Made by a program: the position numbers and the translations under genes
Shown: positions 1-12,200 of the stretch, in pieces
Numbering within the stretch: the first letter of the stretch is position 1
Layout: each line of letters opens with the position of its first letter
Notes under the pieces: generated by a model
Told to the model about the DNA's origin: nothing
What the model saw: only the letters and a program-made list of their open reading frames with translations
Databases searched by the model: none
Assembly: GCA_036346255.1 (NCBI GenBank)
Contig: CM070628.1
Span: 13,965,840-14,029,839, forward strand
Reading direction: 5' to 3'
Source: Ampelocalamus luodianensis
Taxonomy: Eukaryota > Streptophyta > Magnoliopsida > Poales > Poaceae
Length of the DNA stretch: 64,000 nucleotides

Positions 1-2643
1 TAGTTAAGAATGATATTCTTCCTCCATTAGAGTTCTCAGACTTAGAACAATGCAGAGACTGCATTAAAGGAAAATATGTAAAGAAAATTAAGAAAGACGC
101 CAAAAGAAGCACAGGAATTCTACAAATTATTCACACAGACATTTGTGGTCCTTTTCCTGTGAAAAGTGTGGATGGATATGACTCGTTCATAACATTCACG
201 GATGATTACTCCCGTTATGGATATATTTATCCAATCAAAGAAAGAAATGAAGCCTTGGATAAATTCAAGATATTTAAGGCTGAAGTTGAAAACCAACACG
301 ATTTAAAGATTAAGATAGTCCGATCTGACCGTGGGGGGGAGTACTACGGTCGACATACCCCATATGGACAAGTTCTGGACCTTTGCAAGGTTTTTACAGA
401 AAATGGTATAGTGGTTGATATTCTACACCGCGAACCTCGGCAAAATGGAGTAGTGAAAGACGCAACTGCACACGATGGATATGGTGCGAAGCATGATGAG
501 CTATTCCACACCGCCATTGAGTCTATGGATGGAGGCGTTGAAAACCGCCATTCATATTCTCAACAGAGTGCCTAGTAAGTCGGTGCCCAAAACACCGTCT
601 GAGTTGTGGATGGGAAGAGTTCCTCACTAAATCACTTACGTGTTTGGGGAGTCTCATTGAGGCTAAAGTATTTAACCCAAACCTTGGGAAGCTTGATCCC
701 AAAAGCGAAGTTGCCATTTCATTGGCTACCGAAAAGTCAAAAGGTTTCGTTTCACCGTCCGCATGTAAATACAAAGTTTGTAGAAACGAGACACGCTGTC
801 TTCTTAGAGGATGAGATGATGAGAGGAAGTATGGTAGCTCGTGAGATTGACCTTGAAGAGAAGCGGTGTATGCGCCCACTCGATGATTCAAGAGCCATTC
901 TTCACACTACTCATTGTCATTGCACCGACGGTGCAAGACACTGTGGTGCGGCACACTGCTATTGTTCCTCCGTGACAACAATGAATGAGAATGAGGAACT
1001 GTTCTTCAGGATCCTATAGAACCCATTGCCACAGATGAGGGGAGCAACAAAGACCTCAAGCAGAAGATGTACCAAATGAGGAGGCCCAGGAGGTCTCAAA
1101 GAGTAAGAAGATCACTATTTCGATGATTATCAGATTTATCATACAGAGGAATTTCAAATGGAGGATGATCCACCTCATTTGAAGAAGCCATGAAGCGAAA
1201 ATTCCTCAAAATGGCTTGAGGCAATGGAAGAAGAGATGAGGTCCATGAAGACTAATAAAGTGCGGGACTTGGAAAATATTCCTAAAGGAGCCAAACAAAG
1301 AGGGCATGAAATGGGTCTACAAGACAAAGCTTGACTCCCAAGGGAATGTAGAAAGATACAAAGCGCGACTTGTGGCAAAAGGCTTTACGCAAAGAGAAGG
1401 GATTGATTACAATGAGACCTTTTCTCCAGTCTCATGTAAAGATTCTTTCAGAATCATAATGGCATTAGTAGCACATTATGATTTAGAGTTACATCAGATG
1501 GATGTAAAGACAGCATTTCTAAATGGGGATTTGGAGGAAAATGTTTACATGACACAACCGAAAGGTTTTGTCGTGGAAGGAAATGAAAGAATGGGATGCC
1601 GCCTAAAGAAATCGATTTATGGGTTAAAGCAAGCTTCAAGACAGTGGTACTTGAAGTTTGACAGTACAATAAGAAAATTTGGGTTTAAAGAGAATATAGA
1701 GGACAACTGTGTTTATGCAAAGTTTAAAGATGGGAAGTTTATCTTCCTAATCCTGTATGTGGATGATATCCTACTGGCTAGTAGTGATGTCGATGCACTC
1801 TTGGAGACAAAGAAGTTTTGTCCTCAAACTTTGATATGAAAGATCTTGGTGAAGCTTCGTTCGTTCTAGGATCGAAATTCACCGGATAGAAACAAAGGGA
1901 TATTGGGATCACAAAAGGCATACATAGAGAAAGTCTTAAAGAAATTTTGTATGCATAAATGTAGTCCTTCACCTGCACCTATAGTCAAGGCGCGACAGAT
2001 ATGGGGATTTTCAATGCCCGGGAACGCATCTGAGCTCGATCAAATGAAATCGGTTCCATATGCTTGGTGTCGGAAGCTTGCGGTATGCTCAAGTGTGTAC
2101 GCATACGACTTAGCGTTTGTTCTGGGTTACTTGGCGATTCGAGCAATCACGGAATAGAACATTGAAATTGATAAAGAAAGTCTTGCGTTATTTGCAAGGA
2201 ACAAAAGGCCTCATGATGACATCGTAAGATCGATTCACTCCATATAGTGGGGTATCTGGACTACGATTATGCGGAGATGATAGAAAGTCTACATCCGGAT
2301 ATGTGTTCACTCATTGGAGGAGCTATATCGTGGAAAAGCTCAAAGCAAACCGTCACTACATCGCCCACAATGTATGCCGAGTTTGTAGCATGTTATGAGG
2401 CTACTGGGCGGTGAATCGCTAAAGAAGTTCATACCGGTTTAAAAGTGGTTGACGACATCAATAGACCACTTAAGTTGTGCTGCGATAATGAACCCGATAA
2501 CGTATGCCCACAACAATAAGTCAAGTGGTCTTGCCAAACACATTGACATAAAGTATTATGTTGTGAAAGATAAAGTTCGGGATCAAATTATAAGTCTTGA
2601 GCATATAAGTACCGCAAAGATGTTAGCGGATCCAGCTTACTAA
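1..2643 (+). pseudogene. Copia pol remnant (integrase, RT, RNase H)
   Basis: The integrase core is readable around 130-575, starting with HTDICGPF and followed by DDYSRYGY and the SDRGGEY block. The region where Copia integrases carry the third acidic residue is altered (QNGVVKDATAHDG), so the active site looks lost. Reverse transcriptase is readable at 1306-1839 and includes LVAKGF, MDVKTAFLNG, YGLKQA and the catalytic YVDD box near 1759. RNase H pieces continue to a stop after ADPAY at 2641-2643. Several frameshifts and stops separate the blocks, for example between 575 and 1306. Only the RT block is long and uninterrupted (177 residues). Confidence 0.85.
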
Positions 2644-2889
2644 AGGCTTACCACCCAACGTGTTCAGAGAACATGTAATGGCATGGGTTTAAGGAAAGCC
2701 TATGATTCTGGACTAAAAGATGGCCCAAAGATTAAAGTATCTATTTGTAGCAGATAGGTGTATTGTATTTATTGAATCTATCGGGATTGTCCGTGACGAT
2801 GAGACATGTTCTATGCACTAATCTGTGATGGAATGAGTAAAATCAAAAAGTAATTAAAGATAAAGCATAGATTGAGATCAAGGGGAGAA

Positions 2890-3250
2890 TGTTAGAATGA
2901 TCTCACCGATTAGCCCAACGCTAATCGGGCCTTGATCCGCGCTACGATCGGGGCGCCCACTAACCTTGGTGATGGGCCTGTCACTGCGCTATAAATAGAG
3001 GTGGGGGCGGCTCGATGCACGAGGTTGGCCTGAGCCGTACACCCCCACCGAAAAACCCTAACCGATCTGAGGTCACGCAGCGAGCGACGGAAGCTCCTCT
3101 ACGCCGTCACCGCCTTCATCGGATCGCTCGCCACGCCGCCGGTCTTCTCCCGACGACGCCGGCCGCTACCATGGCCGGCTCCTCTTCTTCCTCCGACGGT
3201 AACCTCTCCCTCTCCTCCCGTTCCTCACATCATGAACCCCATGCAAGAAA
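2890..3250 (+). repeat. Putative 3' LTR of the left-edge Copia element
   Basis: The LTR starts with TGTTAG directly after a polypurine tract. A TATA box lies about 100 bases in, followed by a GC-rich leader, as expected for U3-R-U5. The end coordinate is approximate. A short open frame (3015-3350) lies across the R-U5 part and is not considered a gene. Confidence 0.55.
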
Positions 3251-3255
3251 AAGGA

Positions 3256-4590
3256 AGAACGGCAAACAAGTTGCTGTCTATAGTTTCATAGTCGACTGCA
3301 GCATCAAACCCAAGAAACTATCGACGGCTTTACCACATAGGATTTTTTAGGTCCATGAAAGTATTAAATGATTGTATGATCTATATAAACAACTAAAAAG
3401 ACAACCTATTGTATAAATATGCTTTAGTGCTTTGCATCTATAAGTGGCGTGGATGGTTGTTATAGGCGATGCTCATACTGGGTATACGTGCCGCTTGGCG
3501 GTAGCTTTTCTGAAAGAAAGGGAGAGGAAGGGGAAAAGGAAAAGAGCGTGGCTTTGCTTGGGAATCGGGACCTGGGAGCTTTCGTTTGTTCGGTTCCCTT
3601 GACTTTAGGATGGACCAGCTCCCACCAAAGACGAGGTTTACACGGCGCATTCTTCCACCGGGAACTGCGATATTTCTTTTTTTTTTCCAGGACCGTTTGG
3701 TTGGCGAGAAAGGGACACAACACAACCCTGTCCACTTGTTTACTCCTTTCGGTTGCCTACCCGGGAGAACACGAAGCAGGACTAATCGTAGTACTAGATC
3801 CGTTATGGACAGCAAATAGAAGGGTTCGTATGACTAGCAAGCGGCGCGGCCGGCGCGGCGGTGGTGCTAAACACCAAAGCTTGCACGATGTCAAGAACTG
3901 ATCAAGATTGTCCGGATGCTCCAGAAGTATGTGGCTTTGGTCTAACAAGTAGTAACGTAAAGGAATTATTGATGATTTGTTGTTATAAAGATGTACATTT
4001 GATGATTTGCTACTCGAAGTAACACAAAAAATTATTAATGATTTGTCACTATAAAGTTGTCGAGTGACAAATCATCGAATACACGTCTCTTGCTGTAGCA
4101 AAGTATCAAATCCCCCTAACACAGATACGAGGTCATAAGCCGTGCCGCCTTTAGGACCATACATGTGCGCATGTAGTGCAGTGCAACTGCAGATCTCCCT
4201 GTTCCAAAGGCAGAATTGTAAGTTGCACTAGGGCCCTTCCTAAGGTAAAGTGCCACACGGTAGTAGGTTTTGACCGACACGGCGGAGAGGGGATAAACTT
4301 AGCGTAAGCAAGAACGACCGCTAGAGAGGAAGAAAGCTGCGGTACTACGAAAAAGGAACCGGAGTAACTATCTCTCTTTTATTTTTCAAAAAATATTTCC
4401 TTTTGAACACGTCTAATTAACGCTCTAAACTCTTTCTAAGACGAGAGGGATAAAAGAAAGAAAGTTCAGAAGAAGGTAAGATAAAAAAAGATCCTAAAAG
4501 AATCCTCTATTGTAGGCAGCGGATCAGTTCCGGGAGGGTAGGCGGCAAAGAGAGGCACGCGGCGCGACACCAGCACGGGTCATGATGCAA
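3256..4590. other. Non-coding stretch without a recognisable gene
   Basis: Open frames here overlap on both strands and match no family I know. At 3960-4090 there is AT-rich sequence with imperfect copies of TGATGATTTG and short inverted repeats, probably a decayed small transposon. From about 4590 the base composition turns strongly GC-rich, which marks the start of the leader of the next gene. No convincing TATA box was found. Confidence 0.5.
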
Positions 4591-6258
4591 AATGAAGCCT
4601 TGGTCCCCTAAACGCGGGTCTCTGCTCGTCCAACCCCGTCCCCAACCCACCGAGCGGCGCGCGAGCGAGCCAGGCCGCGCCGCAGCGTGCGGCACGCAGT
4701 CGCGCACGCGAGATCCCATCCCGCGTCGGCCGGCGCACGGTCAAGTCATCGGGCGAGCGGAACCCCGAGCGGCCAAGCCCACCCACCGACCCAGTCCACG
4801 ACCGCGAATCTTGTCCGCGACGGCGGAAAGAAAAACCAGCGAATCCCACGGCACGGCGCCTATCCGCCTGGTCGGTTCGTACCGTGGACTCGAAGCCTCC
4901 TTCCTTCCCCTCCCACCTCCAAAGCCGCCGCCTACTGTCTTCGGGTTCCCCTGCGCTTTCGTACCCCTCCTCGTCGCTCTCTTCCGTCGGCTGAATTGGC
5001 CTCTTCAGGTCTCCGCCTTACTCACTCTCTATCTCGCTTCAGTGGCTACGGCGGTGAGACGGGGCAGCCGAGCGGAGGCTGTGGCTGGTGAGTGATCCGT
5101 GCATTGCGCTTGTGCTTCGCAGATTTCGAATTGCCCTGTAAGAACTGAGATGGGTGGGGAGCGCTTGGGTGGCGATTTCCTGCGAATTGGGGCGCGCGGG
5201 CGTGTTGTTCGCTTTGTATCGAGTTCGTGCCCCGAGATTCGCTGGGGTTTTGGTGATCTGCGCATTGATGTGGGCTGCGGAGTATCGAGCGGTGACGTTT
5301 TTTTTTTTTAAAAAAGAAATTGTCGGTGGGAGTCTGTGGGTTAACGCTAGATTCGCAGTGCCTATTCCGTGTGATTTCTGCGAAAAGATGGGCGCGTGTT
5401 TTTTTATGCCATTGCATTTCTATATTGCTTTTCGTGATCTCTGTTTATTTTTTCCCTGGATAAAAAGTGATAGCTTGAGTCATGCTATTTTCTTACCTCG
5501 GTTTTTCCCAAAAACAATTTCTGCGGTTTCGCATTTAATTTCCCCCATTTGAAGCGAATAACTTGGTTAAGTGGGAGCTACGAATTTCTAAATATGGGGT
5601 CTACAAATCTGACATTCATAATCATATCATGGCGAGGGCATGTTGTAGTCCTTGTCACCTTGTCAGTGCAGTATTACATGGAGAGTTCGTGTGGTTGGGA
5701 TGCGTGTTCTTTGTCGAAGGCAAGTACATGAGTCTCTGGTCATGGTTTTTTGCTAGTATGTCATGTGGGACGATTCTGATATGCTATACATTTACATATG
5801 TGATTAGAATCTGCTTCTTGTCATTTAAGAAATATTTGTATGATAACAACATGGATGTGTATACGCTTCAACTCTTGTGTTTTGTGAATGCCTTTGATGC
5901 AATCAACATCTCAGTGCAGTTGATAAGTACCATTAATTCTTCTTTTACAGGATAAAGCTCATTCTTCTTTGGAGTGCTTCTTCAATTTAGAAGGACACAT
6001 CAACCTGCCTCAGTTTCACTGATACACTTCTTTGTGGAATGTGGTTATAAAGCTTTCATCATACCTCTGGGAACGTTTGTGTGACCTACAAGTCGTTGAT
6101 GAGTACTTGACAGGGGTGGCAGTTCAGCAGGAATTTATTTGACTTTCTGATTTGGATGGTTTAGGTCTGCATTGAGCGTTTCATGGTTATGTGATGCTTT
6201 GGGCTGAAACTATATTGAATGCGAACCTCAAACCAACTTGTCAGAACGGCTTTGAGTG
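4591..6258 (+). promoter_or_regulatory. GC-rich leader and 5' UTR intron of the galactosyltransferase gene
   Basis: The sequence from about 4590 to 5087 is GC-rich and CpG-rich, as grass first exons often are. A good donor (CTG|GTGAGTG) lies at 5087/5088, and a good acceptor (TTTTACAG|GA) at 5950/5951 ends a pyrimidine-rich stretch. This supports a non-coding first exon, an 863-bp intron in the 5' UTR, and a second exon that runs into the start codon at 6259. The transcription start is not determined. Several short upstream ATGs occur in the leader. The model is inferred from splice consensus only. Confidence 0.5.
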
Positions 6259-9200
6259 ATGAAGAAATGGCACGGTGGTTTTGTCATAGTATCTTTGTTC
6301 ATTATCTTGATATTAAGATATGTGATATTGGATAGCCCGCTTGCAGAAAAATCTCTTCAGTATGTCTTCCAACAAAATAGTACGACCCAACTACATTGGT
6401 TGGATGTTCCAAACCCACCTGCAGTTCAGAATCCACAGAACTTCTCTCAAGTAATATCAAGTGACTTATTAGCTTCCAACCTTTCCATAACGAGAAATCT
6501 CTCTGATAGCGAACTACAGTCATTGCATTCTTGGAATCATTTGAGAAACCTTGTAAGTCATGCCCACATCCTACCAGATGGGCTGGAGGCAATCAAGGAA
6601 GCTGGAGTTGCATGGAGGGAACTAAATGCAGCCCTTGAATATGATGATGCAGTTGTTTCAGTCAATGGGAGCACACAGCAAAAGGGCAAAGAGAAGCAAT
6701 GCCCATATTCTATTCGAAGAATGAATGCTACAAGGTTAGGTGATAGATTTGTCTTAAAGATTCCCTGTGGACTGATTCAGGGCTCTTCAATAACTATCAT
6801 TGGTACTCCTGGTGGTCTTCTGGGTAATTTTAAGATAGAGTTAACTGGAGCTGCAGTCCCTGGTGAACCAGACCCTCCAATTGTGCTTCATTACAATGTC
6901 CGTCTTCTTGGTGATAAACTTACAGAAGATCCTGTAATAGTCCAAAATACATGGACTATAGGTGATGATTGGGGTTCTGAAGACCGTTGCCCATCTCCTG
7001 ATTCAGATGCTAAGGACAGTGCAAAAGGTACTCTTCTTTCAGTGGTCCATATCTTACTCTGGACATGTGATATTTATGGTATTGCATTGTATATTAGTAA
7101 TTCCTTCTAAAATCTGGCTCTGCAATTATATAGATGTATCCACTTTATTGAAGTATTGTAGCAAGTATTTACAATTGTTGCTGTTATATATCGCCATAAA
7201 TATGCGTTGTGTTGAGGCATTGTAACTTAAATGGCCTCCAGCTTCAAACATTACTTGTATGAAGCTTCTAATATCTCTGTATGTGTTATTTTACACCCTT
7301 TTATTTATAGCCTGTAAGAGCTGTTCAGCATAATGGATTGGGATATTGGCAATTAATATGTTTCTTTCTCTTGATCCCAGGATTCACATATAATTTTTTT
7401 TCTGTTGTTTTGCAGTGGATGATTTAGAAAAATGTAGTAGCATGGTGGGCAATGACCAGAAACAAGTCTTGGCCTCTAAGCTACATTCTAATGTTTCAAG
7501 CATGCAACCTACCAGGAAAAAGAATGCAGAACCTAAAAAATATTTTCCCTTCAAACAAGGATATCTTGCTATAGCAATTCTTCATGTTGGAGCAGAGGGG
7601 ATCCATATGACTGTAGATGGGAAACATGTCACTTCCTTTGCATTTCGAGAGGTAAGTCTTGTGTAAGTAATCCAGTATGCTATTGTGTATTACGATAGTC
7701 TCTAGGCAAAATGATTTTCCCAGAGTGAAAAAATATTTGTTGTGACTTGCGATAGTTCCTAAAGAGAAAATATTTGTTGTTCCATAAACAATAACTATGG
7801 AACTATTTTCTTTTCCTCAGCACTCTTATGTCAAAAATATGTTTGCATTGCTATTTTACTCACCAAACATTGTTTTCTACCAGGCTTTGGAGCCTGGGTT
7901 TGTTGGTGAAGTAAGAATTGCAGAAGATATTAAATTGCTGTCTGTGATAACAAGTGGCCTGCCTACAACAGAGGACTTTGAGCATGTCACTGACTTGGAA
8001 ATGTTGAAGGCTCCACCTGTCCCTATGGATAATTCCGTTGATCTTTTCATTGGGATTTTCTCTACAGCAAATAATTTCAAACGCAGAATGGCGGTTCGCA
8101 GAACTTGGATGCAGTATGATGCTGTCCGCTCAGGAAAGGTTGCAGTTCGATTCTTTGTTGGCCTGGTAAGAATGAAATGTGATACGTGATAGCACACCTT
8201 TCGGTAACTTTATATGTAGTTGTTGTTGCTCTATGTTATATGGTTCTATGTTTATAACTTAGAAGTTAACAGTGATATATGTATGCACGAGTCAAATATG
8301 AATTCACATGCAACTAATACCTTATTGAGGATATTTCTGCCTGTGTTGATTGCACTCACTATGTACTTGCTTGCAACTTATCACAAGACACAAGACAACA
8401 CTCTTTCTTTAACACTATTGTCCAAATAATTCTTTAACAGATTGTTTTTACTAGTTACTTTTCCATCATTTGTGTTTTCCTGTCGTATACTAGTTTGAAT
8501 TACAGCTCTCTACTTTCAGAGTCAATACTCATCTGCCCCTTTTTCGTGCCATTGTTAAAAGCATAAAAACGAGGTGGTGAATGAGGAGCTCTGGAATGAA
8601 GCACGAACATATGGAGACATCCAATTGATGCCGTTTGTTGATTATTATAGCCTGATTCTTTGGAAGACCATAGCCATCTGCATCTATGGGGTATGTATCT
8701 GTTTTGTTTCGGTATTTTAATTAACTTAGTGGTACACTTGGACTTCTGCCTGCATTATCTAAGTTCACTTTTCCTTTACAGACAAATGTCCTGTCAGCCA
8801 AGTATGTGATGAAAACAGATGATGATGCTTTTGTTCGCATAGATGAGATACTTTCCTCCCTAAATCAAGTAAATATCAGCCATGGACTACTGTATGGTCG
8901 TGTCAATTCTAATTCTCAGCCTCATCGAGATCCATATAGCAAGTGGTACATAACTCCAGGGGTAACTTGTTCTTAACTTATATTTCATATTAAGCGATTA
9001 TGCAAACATCATTTTGGCATATCGTAAACTCTTTCTGATCGCGGGATGAGATAAATCGTATATCTTAACTAATAAAAGAAAGAGTTTACTCGTGCAGCAA
9101 AAAACACGTAAGGTGAGTGTACTAGGGGCTCGAGAGTAGAGATGCTCTATAGGACTGACACCCTTAAGAGCAGTGGAAGGCTACATATTGATGAGATATG

Positions 9201-12200
9201 CAGCTGTAGAAACAGCCTCAGCCCAAAACTGTGGTGGAACGTGAGACGTAAGGAGAAGAGTGCGGACAGTCTTAATCAGATGATATTTGTGCTCAGCAAC
9301 ATGGGCACCAGGAGAAGAAGATTGGTAAAGAGTGCCTTGCTAAAAAAGAAATTGTCTAAAAGTACTAGAACAGTACTCACGGTAGAATCACATCGAAAAG
9401 TATGGATGGAAGAATCAGACTGAGTACGAACCATTGTTGCAAAACTACGATAGATCACAAGAAACTGACCACAATTAGACATAGGGAAAATCCATATAAA
9501 ACGGGAATAATCATTAATGAAGATCGCATAAAATATATGCCTGCCTTTAGAAATAATAGGCACAAGTCTCCATACATCTGAATGAACTAAGTCAAAAGAA
9601 CGAGAAGACAAGGACTCACTAGAATGATAAGAAAGTTGTAGCTGCTTGTCCAGCTTACAACCCTGACAAAACATGGCTGTGTCAATAGTAACATATCCAA
9701 AAACACCATGAAGAACTAATGAAGAAAAATGAGACCCACACAAGTGACCGAGACGATGCCACAATGCAAAAACTCTAGAGGTGGCGGTAGCAGTGGCAGT
9801 GGTGGTAGACGTAGAGGTGATAGGAGCAACTGAAGTGGACGGAAGGTGGAGGCGATCAAGGATGTAGAGACCTTGGTGATCTCTACGGCGCCGGCCAGTC
9901 CCAAGTACCGTCTTGTCTGTCGGTCCTGGACAAAACAAGAGTGAGACTCAAACCAACCCTACAACCAAGATCGGTAAGCTGACCCACCAAGAGAAGCTGC
10001 ATAGTAAGTTAGGGAACGTGGGAAACAACTGGAACAGAAAAATCAGTGGACAAAAGAGTGCCTTGACAGCTGACAGACAATGGAGTACTATCAGCTGTCT
10101 GAACAGAGATAGGAAAAATAGGAGGTCCTATTGAAGTGAGAGATGTGGAGTCCGGTGTCATGTGGAAAGAGGTACCAAAATCCATAACCCAAGAAGTACC
10201 TGGAGGAGACGTTTGAGCTAGACTAGCAGAACCTGTTGAGTTGTGAGAGAGCTGCTGAACAGAGTCACCTCGCTGAGAAGGTCCTAACGTGCTAGTCTGT
10301 CCTCCCGTCGAGGAAAGGCCTCCTTGCCCCCCTTGGATCGTCCACTCCCACGCGCCTTGTTCCGCTTTTTTCGCACCTTACAACTCTGGTAGTCATGCCC
10401 GGAGTGCTTGCAATAATTGCATCGAACCCCAGTTGGTGCAAAAACAGGAGTGGAAACAGACACCTGAGGATGGACTGTAGTCGATGCAGATGCTGTCGGT
10501 GTAGTCGAAGAAGAAGGGGTAGCAAGCACAGCCAAAACAAACTGTGCTGCTAACCCGCGGCGAAGCTCCTCAACACGAAGCGTCGAAAGAGCCTCGGTGA
10601 CTGTCGGTCGTGGTGAGCGACTCAGCAGTTGAGCCCTGACAAGCTCAAACTCTAGGCGAAGACGACGGCCGAAGTCATAAAGGCGAAGGTGATCACGATC
10701 CGCCTTCTACACCTTGTGACACTCCTGGCAAAGCGGAGATGACCAGCTCGTCCAGCTGGCGCCAGAGATTGGCTAGGGTTCAGAAGTCGTCGACGGAGGA
10801 GTCCTAGCGAAGCATCTCCAACTCACACTGAAGTGAAAAGAACTGAGCATTGCTGCTCTGCTGGTATCGCTCACGCAAATACTCCTAGATTTGACGAGTG
10901 GAACACAGACCAACAATGTCTGGCTAGATGGAGTCGTCGACGCTGACCACCAGGATGGCGAGCACATTGTTGCTCACGGCATGTGAACAAAGGGTAGTAT
11001 CGCAATTATATTCAACACACAAAGAGCAAATACTCCTAGATTTAACTAAAGTGGAACACGTATCATACAAAGATTCTTTTCTAATACATTTATGGAAATA
11101 ATACAACAATGATATACTATACTTATCTACAACGAAATATCTCAACTAAAATAATCCTCGATTTGAATTGGTATGGCTAGATGGAGTCGATCGGCCCATC
11201 TACGGCAGACCATCTTTTCACGCCATAGTGGTTTTGGGATGGCTCGTAACCACGTGGGCCTCTGGCCTCATCGTGGTTGTAGACCACATGGTACACCAAC
11301 GCTCAAAAGCGTCTATGACATACTAAAAGTGATGTGGATCCAACTAGCAAGCTAACGGGATCTCGTTGTTTGGCCCGATCTTTCACGATACATCTTGATG
11401 GTAGTTCCATCCTCGAAGTCTAACAGCTCTTGGCGGTTAGATTGACATTCGTCTTCTTCTCTTTTTTTCTTGCGGGCTGAGTTGGTCACAGGCGGAGAAC
11501 TAGTATGAGTGATCGAGCAAGACTTCCTTGATAATGGGTCGCCTTGCACCGCCTTGGCCTTCTCACCACGCACACGCGCGTCCACCTCAGTGGCCATTGT
11601 TGTTGTTCGCTGAACATGTGAACAAAGTGCGTCACTGGGTAGTAGAAGCATACAGATCCAAGGTCTAGTCGTTCTTCTTGAAAGTAGTGAGTTGGACCCG
11701 CAACTGCATGGTCCTTGCTCTTGAAAGTAGTGAGTTGGACCCGCAACTGCATGGTCCTTGCTCTGGAGCTCGACGCAAACATGGATTCCAAGGCATCCCA
11801 GATTTCTTTTGCGGTGGCAAAGAAAAGAACTTGAGCAAGAACCTCCTCAGATAGCGAGGAGAGGATGGCGCTCAATACCATCTGGTCTTGTTGCAGCCAG
11901 ACAACGTACGCCGGGTTGGCAACCTCAGTTGCCGTTCCTTCTTCTGTGGCTGCCCGGGAAATCGTCGCGGTCGGACGGACAGCAGTGCTATCTACATAGC
12001 CGAGGAACTGCTGGCCACACAGATATGGCATGAGTTGAGCCTTCCACAGAAGGTAATTGTCGGGTCAGCTTGACATTGATCAAGTGACCGAATGACGGCG
12101 TCGGAAGAAGGCTGCCGGACGAGGTAAGAACCAACAGAGATGACAACGCCATTGCTATTCGTCGACATGCTTGTAGATTGTGGTGTAGATGGCTCTGATA

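Larger units (their letters stand above)
1..3255 (+). mobile_element. 3' part of a degenerate Ty1/Copia LTR retrotransposon
   Basis: The domain order integrase, reverse transcriptase, RNase H, polypurine tract, 3' LTR is that of Copia elements. The 5' LTR, gag and protease lie outside the window. A purine-rich tract (AAGGGGAGAA) ends just before the TGTTAG start of the 3' LTR at 2890. The LTR has a TATA box at 2989-2998 (CTATAAATAG). Its far end is not delimited because no second LTR is available here; about 3250 is a guess. Reading frames change repeatedly, so the element is dead. The host gene begins about 1.3 kb downstream. Confidence 0.85.

Noticed and set aside
6256..6258. GTG as start codon of the galactosyltransferase
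   Set aside because: Plant translation starts at ATG; the ATG directly following at 6259 gives the family-typical basic residues before the membrane anchor.
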